Made by a program: the position numbers and the translations under genes
Origin: Candidatus Allofournierella merdipullorum
Lineage (GTDB): Bacteria > Bacillota > Clostridia > Oscillospirales > Ruminococcaceae
Length of the DNA stretch: 64,000 nucleotides
Assembly: GCA_019116345.1 (NCBI GenBank)
Contig: DXBV01000118.1
Coordinates: 1-64,000, forward strand
Direction of reading: 5' to 3'
Shown here: one piece after another, positions 54,466 to 62,889 of the stretch
Position numbering within the stretch: the first letter of the stretch is position 1
How the letters are laid out: every line of letters begins with the position of its first letter
The notes under the pieces: model-generated
What the model was told of the DNA's origin: nothing
Databases searched by the model: none
What the model saw: the letters and a program-made list of their open reading frames with translations, nothing else

Positions 54466-55323
54466 TTATTTCTTTTCCACCGGGAGCCAGACCTCGCAAT
54501 AGTATTCCTGGTCCTGCGTGCCCTGTTCGAACTTGCTGGCGTCCGTGTACATTTCCACGTTGATCCCCGCCGCGATCTTGTAATCGGGGTTCGTGGGCAG
54601 CCACTGGGAGAAGATCTGCTGGTTCAGCCCCTGCAGCGCCTGGGGCATTTTGCCGGTGCAGGGGAACACCGCCCAGGTGTGGGCCGGGATGGTGCGGGTG
54701 GTGAAGCCGGCGGGCACCTCGCCGGCGGGGTCATAGTTGTCGGCAATGAGATATTCGAACTCGTTGCCTCCCATGCTCTCGTCCAGATTGATGCCGTACA
54801 TCCCGCGCACCACCTTGCCGCCGCCCTCTGCGAAGTGCTCGGCCCAGAACCGGGGCACTGCTGCGGCGCCCTCCTCATATTTAAAGGTCTTTGCCCGGCA
54901 GAGAACGGTGAACGCCTCTTTTTTCATGATTTTGCAATCCATGTTTTGACCACCTTCCAATGTCACTTTGATCCGAAGCGGCGCAAAGGAACGAACCGCG
55001 CCTCCGCTTTTTCGCAGCGCGGCAGGTGTGAGCCCATGGAAGCGGGCGAACGCTTTGGTGAAGCTGTTCGGCGAGTCGTAGCCGAACTCCAGTGCAATGT
55101 CGATGATCTTCCGGTCCGTCGTGAGGACCTCCAGCCCGGCGGCGGAAAGCCGGCGCTGGCGGATATAGTCGCCCACCGTCATGTCGCACAGCATGGCAAA
55201 GCCCTTTTGAAAATAAAAGGGCGACAGGGCTGCCTGCCGCGCGATGTCCCCGATGGTCAGCTCCTCCCGGAGATGGTCTTCGATGTACCGGATCGCCCGA
55301 TGAATGCTTTCCACCCAATCCAT
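54466..55323 (-). CDS. AraC-family regulator with GyrI-like effector domain
   Basis: AIRYIEDHLREELTIGDIARQAALSPFYFQKGFAML; C-terminal GyrI-like domain. Confidence 0.92.
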   Translation of the reverse strand: MDWVESIHRAIRYIEDHLREELTIGDIARQAALSPFYFQKGFAMLCDMTVGDYIRQRRLSAAGLEVLTTDRKIIDIALEFGYDSPNSFTKAFARFHGLTPAALRKSGGAVRSFAPLRIKVTLEGGQNMDCKIMKKEAFTVLCRAKTFKYEEGAAAVPRFWAEHFAEGGGKVVRGMYGINLDESMGGNEFEYLIADNYDPAGEVPAGFTTRTIPAHTWAVFPCTGKMPQALQGLNQQIFSQWLPTNPDYKIAAGINVEMYTDASKFEQGTQDQEYYCEVWLPVEKK

Positions 55324-55402
55324 TCGGTCACACCTTCCTTCTGGCACCAGCATACATCAAAGCGCCGGTCCCTGCCCGATTTTTTGTGCCCGAGTCTGTC
55401 TG

Positions 55403-55888
55403 CTATCGCTTGAGGGTGAACTCCTGCACCGGGCAGCCAAACTCTTCCCCCAGCCGCCCCTCCGAAAAGCCAAGGCGTTTGTAAAAGGCCCGGGCGGCGG
55501 CTCCCCGCGGGTCGCCCTCCCGGTAGGTGGTCACGGCGACGTCTTTTCCCTCGTCCATCTGCGCCAGCATGGAGGACACCAGTCTCTCTCCAATGTGCTG
55601 CCTGCGGCAGGCCGGGTCCACCGCCAGAAAGCACAGCGCACCGGCTTCCTTCGAGAACAAAAGCGCGCCCACAAGCCGTTCGCCCCGCACTGCGCAGAGC
55701 GCGGACCCGCTTTGCATAAAGCGGAGCGTCACTTCTCGATGTTCCCGCAGCCCCTCCGCGCTTTCCAGCCCCGGAAAATCGTCTTTCACGCGGCACACAA
55801 GGGCCATCCAGCCCTCGATGTCCCGGGGACATGCCGGGCGTATCTCCACCGTCTGTTCCTGCCTTTCAAACATTTTTCTCCGGTCCAT
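55403..55888 (-). CDS. GNAT-family N-acetyltransferase
   Basis: LAVDPACRRQHIGERLVSSMLAQM...RAFYKRLGFSE. Confidence 0.9.
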   Translation of the reverse strand: MDRRKMFERQEQTVEIRPACPRDIEGWMALVCRVKDDFPGLESAEGLREHREVTLRFMQSGSALCAVRGERLVGALLFSKEAGALCFLAVDPACRRQHIGERLVSSMLAQMDEGKDVAVTTYREGDPRGAAARAFYKRLGFSEGRLGEEFGCPVQEFTLKR

Positions 55889-55916
55889 CCCACGCCCCCC
55901 TTTTTCCAGTATACCA

Positions 55917-55950
55917 CAAAAAAGCGCCTCCCTGGCGGGAGGCGCTTTTC
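55917..55950 (-). terminator. Terminator of lysoplasmalogenase gene
   Basis: AAAAGCGCCTCCC-GCCA-GGGAGGCGCTTTTTT on minus strand. Confidence 0.85.
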
Positions 55951-55959
55951 ATTATTTTT

Positions 55960-56628
55960 TTAAAATCCCAGGCTGAGGCCCACCAGAAACATCCCGTAAT
56001 AATAAGTGGCCAGATTCGCGGGGTGGACCGCCGGATGAGGGTTGCGGTGAAAATAGAGGAACAAAATCAGCAGGTCGGAAATCCAGAACAGAGCCGCGCC
56101 TGCCAGAACAAGGAAGCACCAGGACTGGCCCAGTCCAATGGCCAGCTGAGCTCCTTTGCCCAAAAAGGCGGAGACAAAGGCGGCATAAATCGCCGCCATG
56201 GGCAAAAGGCGGCCGAAGTGCATGCCGGGCAGGCGGCTCAGGGCCAGCACTCCCAGCGCGCCGGCGGCAGCCGCCGCGGGCACCAGCCAGTTGGCCGGCT
56301 GCAGGCGGCACAGGCCCCAGACGAACAGGCCGTGCCCTGCCAGGAAGCAGGTCCCGCCCGCCACGAACCAGGGCAGCTTGCGGCGGCGGTTGTAGATGGC
56401 CAGCAGCACGTCGCCCGTCACGCAGCAGCCCAGCGCGGGCGCCAGATGCACAAAGGCCTCCGGCCGGCTGCCCACACGGGCCGACACCGCGGCCACCGCC
56501 ACGAAACTCAGGCTGCACAGGATCTTTTCCACCAGATAGCTCTTTTGATCGGAGCAGGCCTTGCGGATAAGCAGGCTCAGCACGGCGGTGTAGGCCAGCA
56601 GCATGCCTGCGATCAGGGTGGTGTTCAC
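55960..56628 (-). CDS. YhhN-family (lysoplasmalogenase-like) membrane protein
   Basis: LAPALGCCVTGDVLLAIYNRR...GGTCFLAGHGLFVWGL; 8-TM-like. Confidence 0.8.
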   Translation of the reverse strand: MNTTLIAGMLLAYTAVLSLLIRKACSDQKSYLVEKILCSLSFVAVAAVSARVGSRPEAFVHLAPALGCCVTGDVLLAIYNRRRKLPWFVAGGTCFLAGHGLFVWGLCRLQPANWLVPAAAAAGALGVLALSRLPGMHFGRLLPMAAIYAAFVSAFLGKGAQLAIGLGQSWCFLVLAGAALFWISDLLILFLYFHRNPHPAVHPANLATYYYGMFLVGLSLGF

Positions 56629-56772
56629 TGGGCGGTCCTCCCCTTGGTTTTGTTGCGCCTTTTGGGTGAAGGCGTTTCCTTACTGTAAGGATAGCACAGA
56701 ATGTGATTCCTGTCTGCTCTTCAGAGCGTTCTTTCCTTGTATCTGCCGGGCGTTCAGCGGGCCGCCTTTCTT

Positions 56773-58038
56773 TCAGAACAGCCGCCGGCCGGCCACATAC
56801 TTGGCCAGGGGCAGCCCGTCGGAGAGCCAGACCACCCGCTCCAGCCGCTCGGTGAGGGTACACTGGCGGGTGGTGGGCAGGGCGCTGTCGTCCATGACGA
56901 TGGCGTCGAACTCATAGCCGGGCTCGAAGCTGCCCACCTTGCCGAAGAATTCGCCGCCGCCCCTGGTGGCCAGATACAGCGCTTCGGGCAGGGTGAGGGC
57001 GGGCAGGCTGTCGTCCACCAGACGCCAGCGCAGCTTGGAGCTCTGGATGGCGTCGGTCATGGCGCGGAAGATGGAAAGATGCGCCCCGCCGGCCACGTCG
57101 CTGCCCAGGCCCGCTTTCTGGCCCTCGTTCAGCCAGGTGCGCACCGGGGCAATGCCGGAGGACACGTTCATGTTGGACTGGGGGCAGTGGGCCAGGAACA
57201 CGCCCTGTTCCTTCATCCGGGCCCGCTCCTCCTCGCTGCTCCAGATGCAGTGAGCCATCACGGTGCGGCACTCGCCGCCGAACAGGCCCGGCCGGTCATA
57301 GGCTTCGCCGTAGAACCTTGCCCAGGGGCGCAGCTGTTTGACCCACTCGATCTCGGAGAGATTCTCCGACAGGTGAGACTGCATCGCCGTGCCGAACTGC
57401 CGCTGCAGCTCGCCCAGGCCGTCCATCAGCTCTTCGGAGCAGCTGGGGATGAACCGGGGCGTGAGGATGGGCCGCACGCCGGAAAAAGCGGCGCTCTCCT
57501 CCAGCCAGCGACGGGTCTCGGCCAGCGAGCCTTCGGCGGTCTCCCGCAGGTAATCCGGGCAGTTGGAGTCCATGTTCAGCTTGCCCACAAAGCCCCGCAG
57601 GCCCGCCTTTTCCAGCAGTTCCATCAAAAGCAGAGTGGCCGGCCGGTGCACTGTGGCAAAGATGCTCGCCCGGGTGGTGGCGCTACGGGTCAGCTCATCG
57701 GTAAAAATCCGGTAGGCCGCCTGGGCATATTCCGGCGAAGAAAAACGGGCCTCCTCGGGGAAGGCGTTCTCCTCCAGCCAATCCAGCAGTTCCATGTCCA
57801 TGCCCAGCCCCCGGTAGGCGTACTGGCTGGCGTGGACGTGCAGGTCCACCAGACCGGGCAGGATGAGCCGGTCGCCGTGGTCGTGGACGGGGATGCCCGC
57901 GTACCTCTCGGGCAGCGTCTCAAAAATGCCCGCCACCAGTCCGTTTTCGCAGACGAGATACTGCTGCGGCCGCACTTCCAGCTGCCCGCAGACCGGTGTA
58001 AAAATAAGATTGCCCTTCAGGGCGAAAGTTTCTTTCAT
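56773..58038 (-). CDS. guaD: Guanine deaminase-like amidohydrolase
   Basis: LPGLVDLHVHASQYAYRGLGMDMELLDWLEENAFPEEARF; MAHCIWSSEEE. Confidence 0.9.
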   Translation of the reverse strand: MKETFALKGNLIFTPVCGQLEVRPQQYLVCENGLVAGIFETLPERYAGIPVHDHGDRLILPGLVDLHVHASQYAYRGLGMDMELLDWLEENAFPEEARFSSPEYAQAAYRIFTDELTRSATTRASIFATVHRPATLLLMELLEKAGLRGFVGKLNMDSNCPDYLRETAEGSLAETRRWLEESAAFSGVRPILTPRFIPSCSEELMDGLGELQRQFGTAMQSHLSENLSEIEWVKQLRPWARFYGEAYDRPGLFGGECRTVMAHCIWSSEEERARMKEQGVFLAHCPQSNMNVSSGIAPVRTWLNEGQKAGLGSDVAGGAHLSIFRAMTDAIQSSKLRWRLVDDSLPALTLPEALYLATRGGGEFFGKVGSFEPGYEFDAIVMDDSALPTTRQCTLTERLERVVWLSDGLPLAKYVAGRRLF

Positions 58039-58145
58039 TGTGCTCTCCTTGCTGCTGCGTGATGCCGGCACAGCGCCGGCCGCAGTTTATTGTACGGGAA
58101 CAGGGTCAAAAACGCAAGGACTTTCCGGCTTGTTCCGGGCAGGAA

Positions 58146-58177
58146 GAAGCGCTTCCGGCTGCCCGGAAGCGCTTTTT
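58146..58177. terminator. Hairpin/terminator
   Basis: AAGCGCTTCCGG-CTG-CCCGGAAGCGCTTTTT. Confidence 0.7.
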
Positions 58178-58186
58178 GTTCCGAAT

Positions 58187-58930
58187 TTATTCGCCGCGCA
58201 GGAACACCAGCGTGTTCTCCACCGAGTGGCGGGGCGAAAAGCGGTAGCCCAGCCGGTCGAAGGCCTGCAGGTCCTCCGGGCGAGCGGCGCCGGTCTCGGC
58301 CATGAAGCGCACCATCTCGCCCCGGGCCATCTTGCACAGGGTGCCCTTTTCCACCACCTTGCCCTCCTGCTCCTCACCAAAGACACACCGCACCAGCGGC
58401 ACCGACGCGGGCAGATGCTTTTCCACCGCGGCGCTGTATTCTTTCGAGGCCAGGTCCAGCACCCAGTCGGTGCCGTCCGCCAGCGCCGCCGCCAGATCCG
58501 CGCCCCAAAACTCATAGAGGTCTTTCGCGCCGTCCACTGAAAGCTTTGCCTGCATCTCCAGCCGGTAGGGCCGCACCCCGTCAAAGGGGCGCAGCAGCCC
58601 GTAAAACCCGGAAAGGATGCGCAGACGCTGCTGCAGATAGTCAAACTCCCGGTCGGTGAACACGTCCGGCGCCATGTAGCGGTACTGAATGCCCTCGTAG
58701 CTCAGAATGGCGGGCGTGAGGTTTCGGCGCAGGTCCATCGTTTCCAGCCGGCGCAGGTTTTCCTCCGCGATGGAGTCGTTGCACTTCCAGAGCGCTTTGA
58801 GCCGGTCATAGGGCATGGCCCGCAGCGTCTCCAGCAGCCGCCCGGTCTTTTCCAGAAAAGGGGGAAGGTCCTGCCAGGGCAGCACGTCGTCCACCTTCAT
58901 CTTCTTGGCCGGCGAGACGATGATCTTCAT
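58187..58930 (-). CDS. yaaA: YaaA-family peroxide stress protein
   Basis: MKIIVSPAKKMKVDDVLPWQDLPPFLEKTGRLLETL; FYGLLRPFDGVRPYRLEM. Confidence 0.95.
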   Translation of the reverse strand: MKIIVSPAKKMKVDDVLPWQDLPPFLEKTGRLLETLRAMPYDRLKALWKCNDSIAEENLRRLETMDLRRNLTPAILSYEGIQYRYMAPDVFTDREFDYLQQRLRILSGFYGLLRPFDGVRPYRLEMQAKLSVDGAKDLYEFWGADLAAALADGTDWVLDLASKEYSAAVEKHLPASVPLVRCVFGEEQEGKVVEKGTLCKMARGEMVRFMAETGAARPEDLQAFDRLGYRFSPRHSVENTLVFLRGE

Positions 58931-59307
58931 TCGGTGGTCACCTCATAGGGCCAGGTCATGATGCCGCCGAACTCATACACATTGGTATAACCCAGCTCCG
59001 CCAGCTTGGCCGCCGCCTGCTTGCTGCGGTTGCCGCTGCGGCAGTAGACCAGCACCTCGGCGTCCTTTTCGCCTATAGTATCCGCGGCGCTGGTCTCGTC
59101 GATGGTGCCCAGCGGCAGCAGAACCGCGCCGGGAATGTGGCCGCCGTCGTACTCGTCCTGTTCGCGCACGTCCAGCACCAGCACGCCGCCGGCGTCCATC
59201 CGTTCTTTGGCTTCCTGCTGGGTGATCTGCCGGTAGCCCTCGCCGCCCGCGCCGCAGCCGGTGAGCAGCAGCAGCGGGGCAAGCAGGGCGGAAAACATCT
59301 TCTTCAT
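58927..59307 (-). CDS. Rhodanese-like lipoprotein
   Basis: Lipobox LLTGCG; VLVYCRSGNRSKQAAAKLAELGYTNVYEFGG. Confidence 0.93.
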   Translation of the reverse strand: MKKMFSALLAPLLLLTGCGAGGEGYRQITQQEAKERMDAGGVLVLDVREQDEYDGGHIPGAVLLPLGTIDETSAADTIGEKDAEVLVYCRSGNRSKQAAAKLAELGYTNVYEFGGIMTWPYEVTTE

Positions 59308-59310
59308 GGC

Positions 59311-59775
59311 TCACTTTTCTCCTTTCAGCATCGCCAGCACATCGGCGGCGTTGGCATCCGGTTTGACCTTGGGCATCACTGCAGTGACCATGCCTTCCTC
59401 GTCGATGAGGAAGGTGGTACGCACCACGCCCATGCTCACCTTGCCGTAGAGCTTCTTTTCCTGCCAGACGCCGTAGGCCTGGATGGCTTCCAGCTGCGGG
59501 TCGCTGAGCAGCGTAAAGGGAAGGCCGTATTTATCGGCGAACTTGCGGTGAGAGGCAACGGAGTCCTTGCTGACGCCCAGCACCACCGCCCCCTGGGCTT
59601 TGATCTCGCTCAGCGAGCCCGCAAAGGCGCAGGCCTGCCGGGTGCAGCCGGGGGTGCTGTCCTTCGGATAAAAATAGAGCACCACTTTTTTGCCCAAAAA
59701 GTCCGCCAGGCTCACTTCACGGCCGTCCTGGTCCTGCAGGGTGAATTCCGGCGCTTTCATTCCAACTTCCAACAT
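59311..59775 (-). CDS. bcp: Thioredoxin-dependent thiol peroxidase
   Basis: VGMKAPEFTLQDQDGREVSLADFLGKKVVLYFYPKDSTPGCTRQACAF. Confidence 0.95.
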   Translation of the reverse strand: MLEVGMKAPEFTLQDQDGREVSLADFLGKKVVLYFYPKDSTPGCTRQACAFAGSLSEIKAQGAVVLGVSKDSVASHRKFADKYGLPFTLLSDPQLEAIQAYGVWQEKKLYGKVSMGVVRTTFLIDEEGMVTAVMPKVKPDANAADVLAMLKGEK

Positions 59776-59853
59776 AATCCCCAACTCCCTTCTGTTTTTC
59801 TTATTATAACACAAAACCGAACGCCCACAGTGATATGGTCACCGGAAACAGGC

Positions 59854-59882
59854 TTGGCGCAGCGCACAGTTGCGGTTATAAT
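59854..59882 (+). promoter_or_regulatory. cobO promoter
   Basis: TTGGCG-N17-TATAAT. Confidence 0.6.
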
Positions 59883-59925
59883 AAAGAAAAAGCAACGGCG
59901 CTCCGGCGCCGAAAAGGAGAAACGA

Positions 59926-60456
59926 ATGAGCAAGCTTTCTGTGGGAAAGGTGCAGGTATACACCGGCAACGGCAAGGGAAAGACCACCGCCTCTCTGGGC
60001 CTTGTGCTCCGGGCCGCCGGCGCGGGCATGCAGATCTATTTCGGCCAGTTCATGAAAAAGGGCAACACCAGTGAGATCCGGGCGCTGCGGGACTTTTTGA
60101 GCGGCGCGGTGACGGTGGAGCAGTACGGCAGCGGCGCGGAGCTTTCCGGCCCCGACCGCGAGCGGGACACCGCCTGCGCCCGGGCAGGCTATGAAAAGGC
60201 CCGGGAGGCCCTGACAAGCGGGAAATACGACCTGGTGGTGCTGGACGAAATCCTGGTGGCGGAACATCTGGGCCTGCTGGCCGTGGACGACCTGCTGCGT
60301 CTGATGGACCAGCGGCCGGAACACACCGAGCTGGTGCTCACCGGGCGCTGGGCCGCCGAGCAGGTGTGCCAGCAAGCGGACCTGGTCACCGAGATGGGCG
60401 AGGTGAAGCACTATTTCCACGCCGGGCTGCCCGCCCGCACCGGCATCGAGATGTAA
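59926..60456 (+). CDS. cobO: Cob(I)yrinic acid a,c-diamide adenosyltransferase
   Basis: VQVYTGNGKGKTTASLGLVLRAAGAGMQIYFGQFMKKG; DLVVLDEI. Confidence 0.94.
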   Translation: MSKLSVGKVQVYTGNGKGKTTASLGLVLRAAGAGMQIYFGQFMKKGNTSEIRALRDFLSGAVTVEQYGSGAELSGPDRERDTACARAGYEKAREALTSGKYDLVVLDEILVAEHLGLLAVDDLLRLMDQRPEHTELVLTGRWAAEQVCQQADLVTEMGEVKHYFHAGLPARTGIEM

Positions 60457-60458
60457 GA

Positions 60459-60495
60459 AAAAAGGATGGACCCTTTGCGGGGTCCATCCTTTTTG
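60459..60495. terminator. Bidirectional terminator
   Basis: AAAAAAGGATGGACCC-TTTGCG-GGGTCCATCCTTTTT. Confidence 0.9.
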
Positions 60496-60497
60496 TT

Positions 60498-60971
60498 TCA
60501 GTTCAGCAGCCACACGCCGGCGTTAAGATACCCTGCAAAAGCCACCCACACAAGATAGGGCAGCTGCAGCCGCGCCGCGAGGCTCTCGACGCGGTAAAAA
60601 ACCAGCACCATGGCCGCAATGAGCGCCCACATCACGAACAGCCAAAGCAGCGCGAAGCCGAACCACTGAAGGTTGAAGAAGATGATGCTCCAGAAGAAGT
60701 TGAAGGTCAGCTGCCCGGCGAACAGCCAGAGGCCCAGCCGCCGGGCATCGGAAGGCGGAGCCATCCAGATGCGGGCGGCGCTGACGCCCATCAGGGCATA
60801 GAGGCCAGCCCAGACGATGGGAAAGACGATGGCCGGCGGCGAGAGCGGCGGCTGCACGATGCTCTCGGTATAAAGCTTTGTGCCCTCCCGGGTGAGCCAG
60901 CCGGACAGGCCGCCCACCGCCTCGGCCAGCAAGATCCAGGCCGCATAGGTCTTCCAGGGAAATTTTTTCAT
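60498..60971 (-). CDS. tspO: TspO/MBR-family protein
   Basis: LSGWLTREGTKLYTESIVQPPLSPPAIVFPIVWAGLYALMGVSAARIW. Confidence 0.95.
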   Translation of the reverse strand: MKKFPWKTYAAWILLAEAVGGLSGWLTREGTKLYTESIVQPPLSPPAIVFPIVWAGLYALMGVSAARIWMAPPSDARRLGLWLFAGQLTFNFFWSIIFFNLQWFGFALLWLFVMWALIAAMVLVFYRVESLAARLQLPYLVWVAFAGYLNAGVWLLN

Positions 60972-61027
60972 TGTATCACCCTCTGGTAGGGTATGCAGCA
61001 AAGGGTGCGGCTATGCGCCGCGCCGGT

Positions 61028-61570
61028 TCACTTCTCCAGCGAAAGGGTGAAGGAGGTCTCGCCGCCGGAGAGGGCGTCTTTGAGCCCGTCGGTATCGGTG
61101 ATGCGGGCCAGTTTTGTATAGGACCAGGTGTTGCTGCCGTAAAACAGCACGACGGAATCGCCCCGGTACAGCATCACGTCCCCCGGCCCGGCGGTAAGGC
61201 GGGCGTCGTTCTGCGGCAGCGTTTCGGGCAGCGCGCCCACCTTTTCAAAGCCGCCGTAGTTTTCCGCCTTGAGGGTGACGGGGCCCTCCTCCAGCAGCGC
61301 CGCCAGCGCCTCGGCGGAGGGGTTATCTTCTAAAACGGCGGTGAGGGTCGTATCTCCCACTTGAATGTACAGCAACGTTTCTTCCTCCTGTGGTACGGCG
61401 GACGGGCCGCCGGTTGCCTGTGAACCGCTCGTCGGGCGGGAATCCGCCACGAAAGGTACGGCCGTCGGCGCGGTCTCGCTGCTTTGCGGCGCGGGAGCCG
61501 CTCCGCAGCCGGTCAGTGCCAGGGCCAGCAGCGCGGCAAGCGCCCGGCCCGGCCATGCCGCCCGGCTCAC
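61028..61570 (-). CDS. Cyclophilin-like-fold lipoprotein
   Basis: Lipobox ALTGCG; TTLTAVLEDNPSAEALAALLEEGPVTLKAENYGGFEKVGALPETLP. Confidence 0.82.
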   Translation of the reverse strand: MSRAAWPGRALAALLALALTGCGAAPAPQSSETAPTAVPFVADSRPTSGSQATGGPSAVPQEEETLLYIQVGDTTLTAVLEDNPSAEALAALLEEGPVTLKAENYGGFEKVGALPETLPQNDARLTAGPGDVMLYRGDSVVLFYGSNTWSYTKLARITDTDGLKDALSGGETSFTLSLEK

Positions 61571-62109
61571 AGCGACCGGCCCGCTTCCAGCGCGCGCTGC
61601 ATCGCCTCGCTGCCGCTCGCCTCGCCGGGCGCGGTGACGCCGCCGGCGAACACGACCCCTGCCAGCTTCGCCTTATCAAAGCACTCCACCCAGCCGCCAA
61701 GGCCTGCGGCGGCCCGCTGCCACACTTCGTCCCCCTCCTCGGCGGCGCAGGTCAGCAGCCACACCTCACGGAAAGCGTAATCGGCGGAATAAAGGGGGTT
61801 CGCCCGGTCCAGCAGGGTCTTCATCTGGCCGCTCATCTCGTAGTAATAGATGGGGGTGGCGAACACCAGCACGTCGGCATGGAGCATCTTCTCCTGCACG
61901 ATGGTGTCCGCGTCATCGTGGATGACGCACCGGCCGGTGGTCTGGCAGGCAAGGCAGCCCTTGCAGAAGCGGATGTCTTTGTCCACGAGGGATACCAGCT
62001 CCACCTCATGGCCCGCCTGGCGCGCGCCCTCGGCAAACTGCTGCGCCAGCAGGTGGGAGTTCGCGTTCTGACGCAGGCTGGTGGAAATGATCAGAACCCG
62101 TTTGCTCAT
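61567..62109 (-). CDS. Flavodoxin-fold NAD(P)H-dependent FMN reductase family
   Basis: VLIISTSLRQNANSHLLAQQFAEGARQAGHEVELV; CKGCLACQTTGRCVIHDDA. Confidence 0.92.
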   Translation of the reverse strand: MSKRVLIISTSLRQNANSHLLAQQFAEGARQAGHEVELVSLVDKDIRFCKGCLACQTTGRCVIHDDADTIVQEKMLHADVLVFATPIYYYEMSGQMKTLLDRANPLYSADYAFREVWLLTCAAEEGDEVWQRAAAGLGGWVECFDKAKLAGVVFAGGVTAPGEASGSEAMQRALEAGRSL

Positions 62110-62123
62110 GGTGTTTCCTCCTT

Positions 62124-62873
62124 TTATTTCAACATCTCATACTGCGCGTCGCTCACCGGCTCGCACCACTCGTTGTTCGTTTCCTCGCCGGGCACCTCCA
62201 GCGCCAGGTGGGAGAACCAGCTGTCCGCCGCGGCGCCGTGCCAGTGCTTCACTTCGGCGGGAATGTTCACCACGTCGCCGGGGCGCAGCGCCCGGGCGGG
62301 CTTGCCCTCCTCCTGGTACCAGCCGCGTCCGGCCACGCAGATCAAAATCTGGCCGCCGCCGCTCTTTGCGTGGTGGATGTGCCAGTTGTTGCGGCAGCCC
62401 GGCTCGAAGGTGACGTTGAACACCCCCACCTGGCTGCCGGAAAGGGGCGCAAGGTAGCTCTGGCCCACAAAGTATTGGGCGTAGGCGTCGTTGGGCTCGC
62501 CGATGGGGAACACCATCTCGCTCTGGTGGCGGGCCTTTGCGTCCTCCCCCTCCTCGGTCCAGACGTCCTTCGCCATGCGAAAGGCCGCCCATGCCTTGGG
62601 CCAGCCGGCGTAGAAAGCCGCGTGGGTGAAAATTTCGGCTATTTCGGCGCGGGTGATGCCGTTCTGCTTTGCGGTGGTGAGATGATAGCGGAAGGACTCA
62701 TCCACCAGCCCCTGGCCCATCAGCGACACCACCGTGACCAGCGAGCGGTCCCGCAGGCTGAGGGCCTCTTCCCTGCTCCACACCTCGCCGAAGAGCACGT
62801 CGTCGTTCAGACGGGCGAACTCCGGGGCAAACTGGCCCAGGGCGTCCCGCCCTGCCGTCTGTTTCACTGCCAT
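62124..62873 (-). CDS. Carboxymuconolactone decarboxylase-like domain fused to cupin domain
   Basis: N-term CMD-like SLRDRSLVTVVSLMGQGLVDESFRYHL; C-term cupin FEPGCRNNWHIHHAKSGGGQILICVAGRGWY. Confidence 0.9.
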   Translation of the reverse strand: MAVKQTAGRDALGQFAPEFARLNDDVLFGEVWSREEALSLRDRSLVTVVSLMGQGLVDESFRYHLTTAKQNGITRAEIAEIFTHAAFYAGWPKAWAAFRMAKDVWTEEGEDAKARHQSEMVFPIGEPNDAYAQYFVGQSYLAPLSGSQVGVFNVTFEPGCRNNWHIHHAKSGGGQILICVAGRGWYQEEGKPARALRPGDVVNIPAEVKHWHGAAADSWFSHLALEVPGEETNNEWCEPVSDAQYEMLK

Positions 62874-62889
62874 GGTCGTTTCCTCCCTT

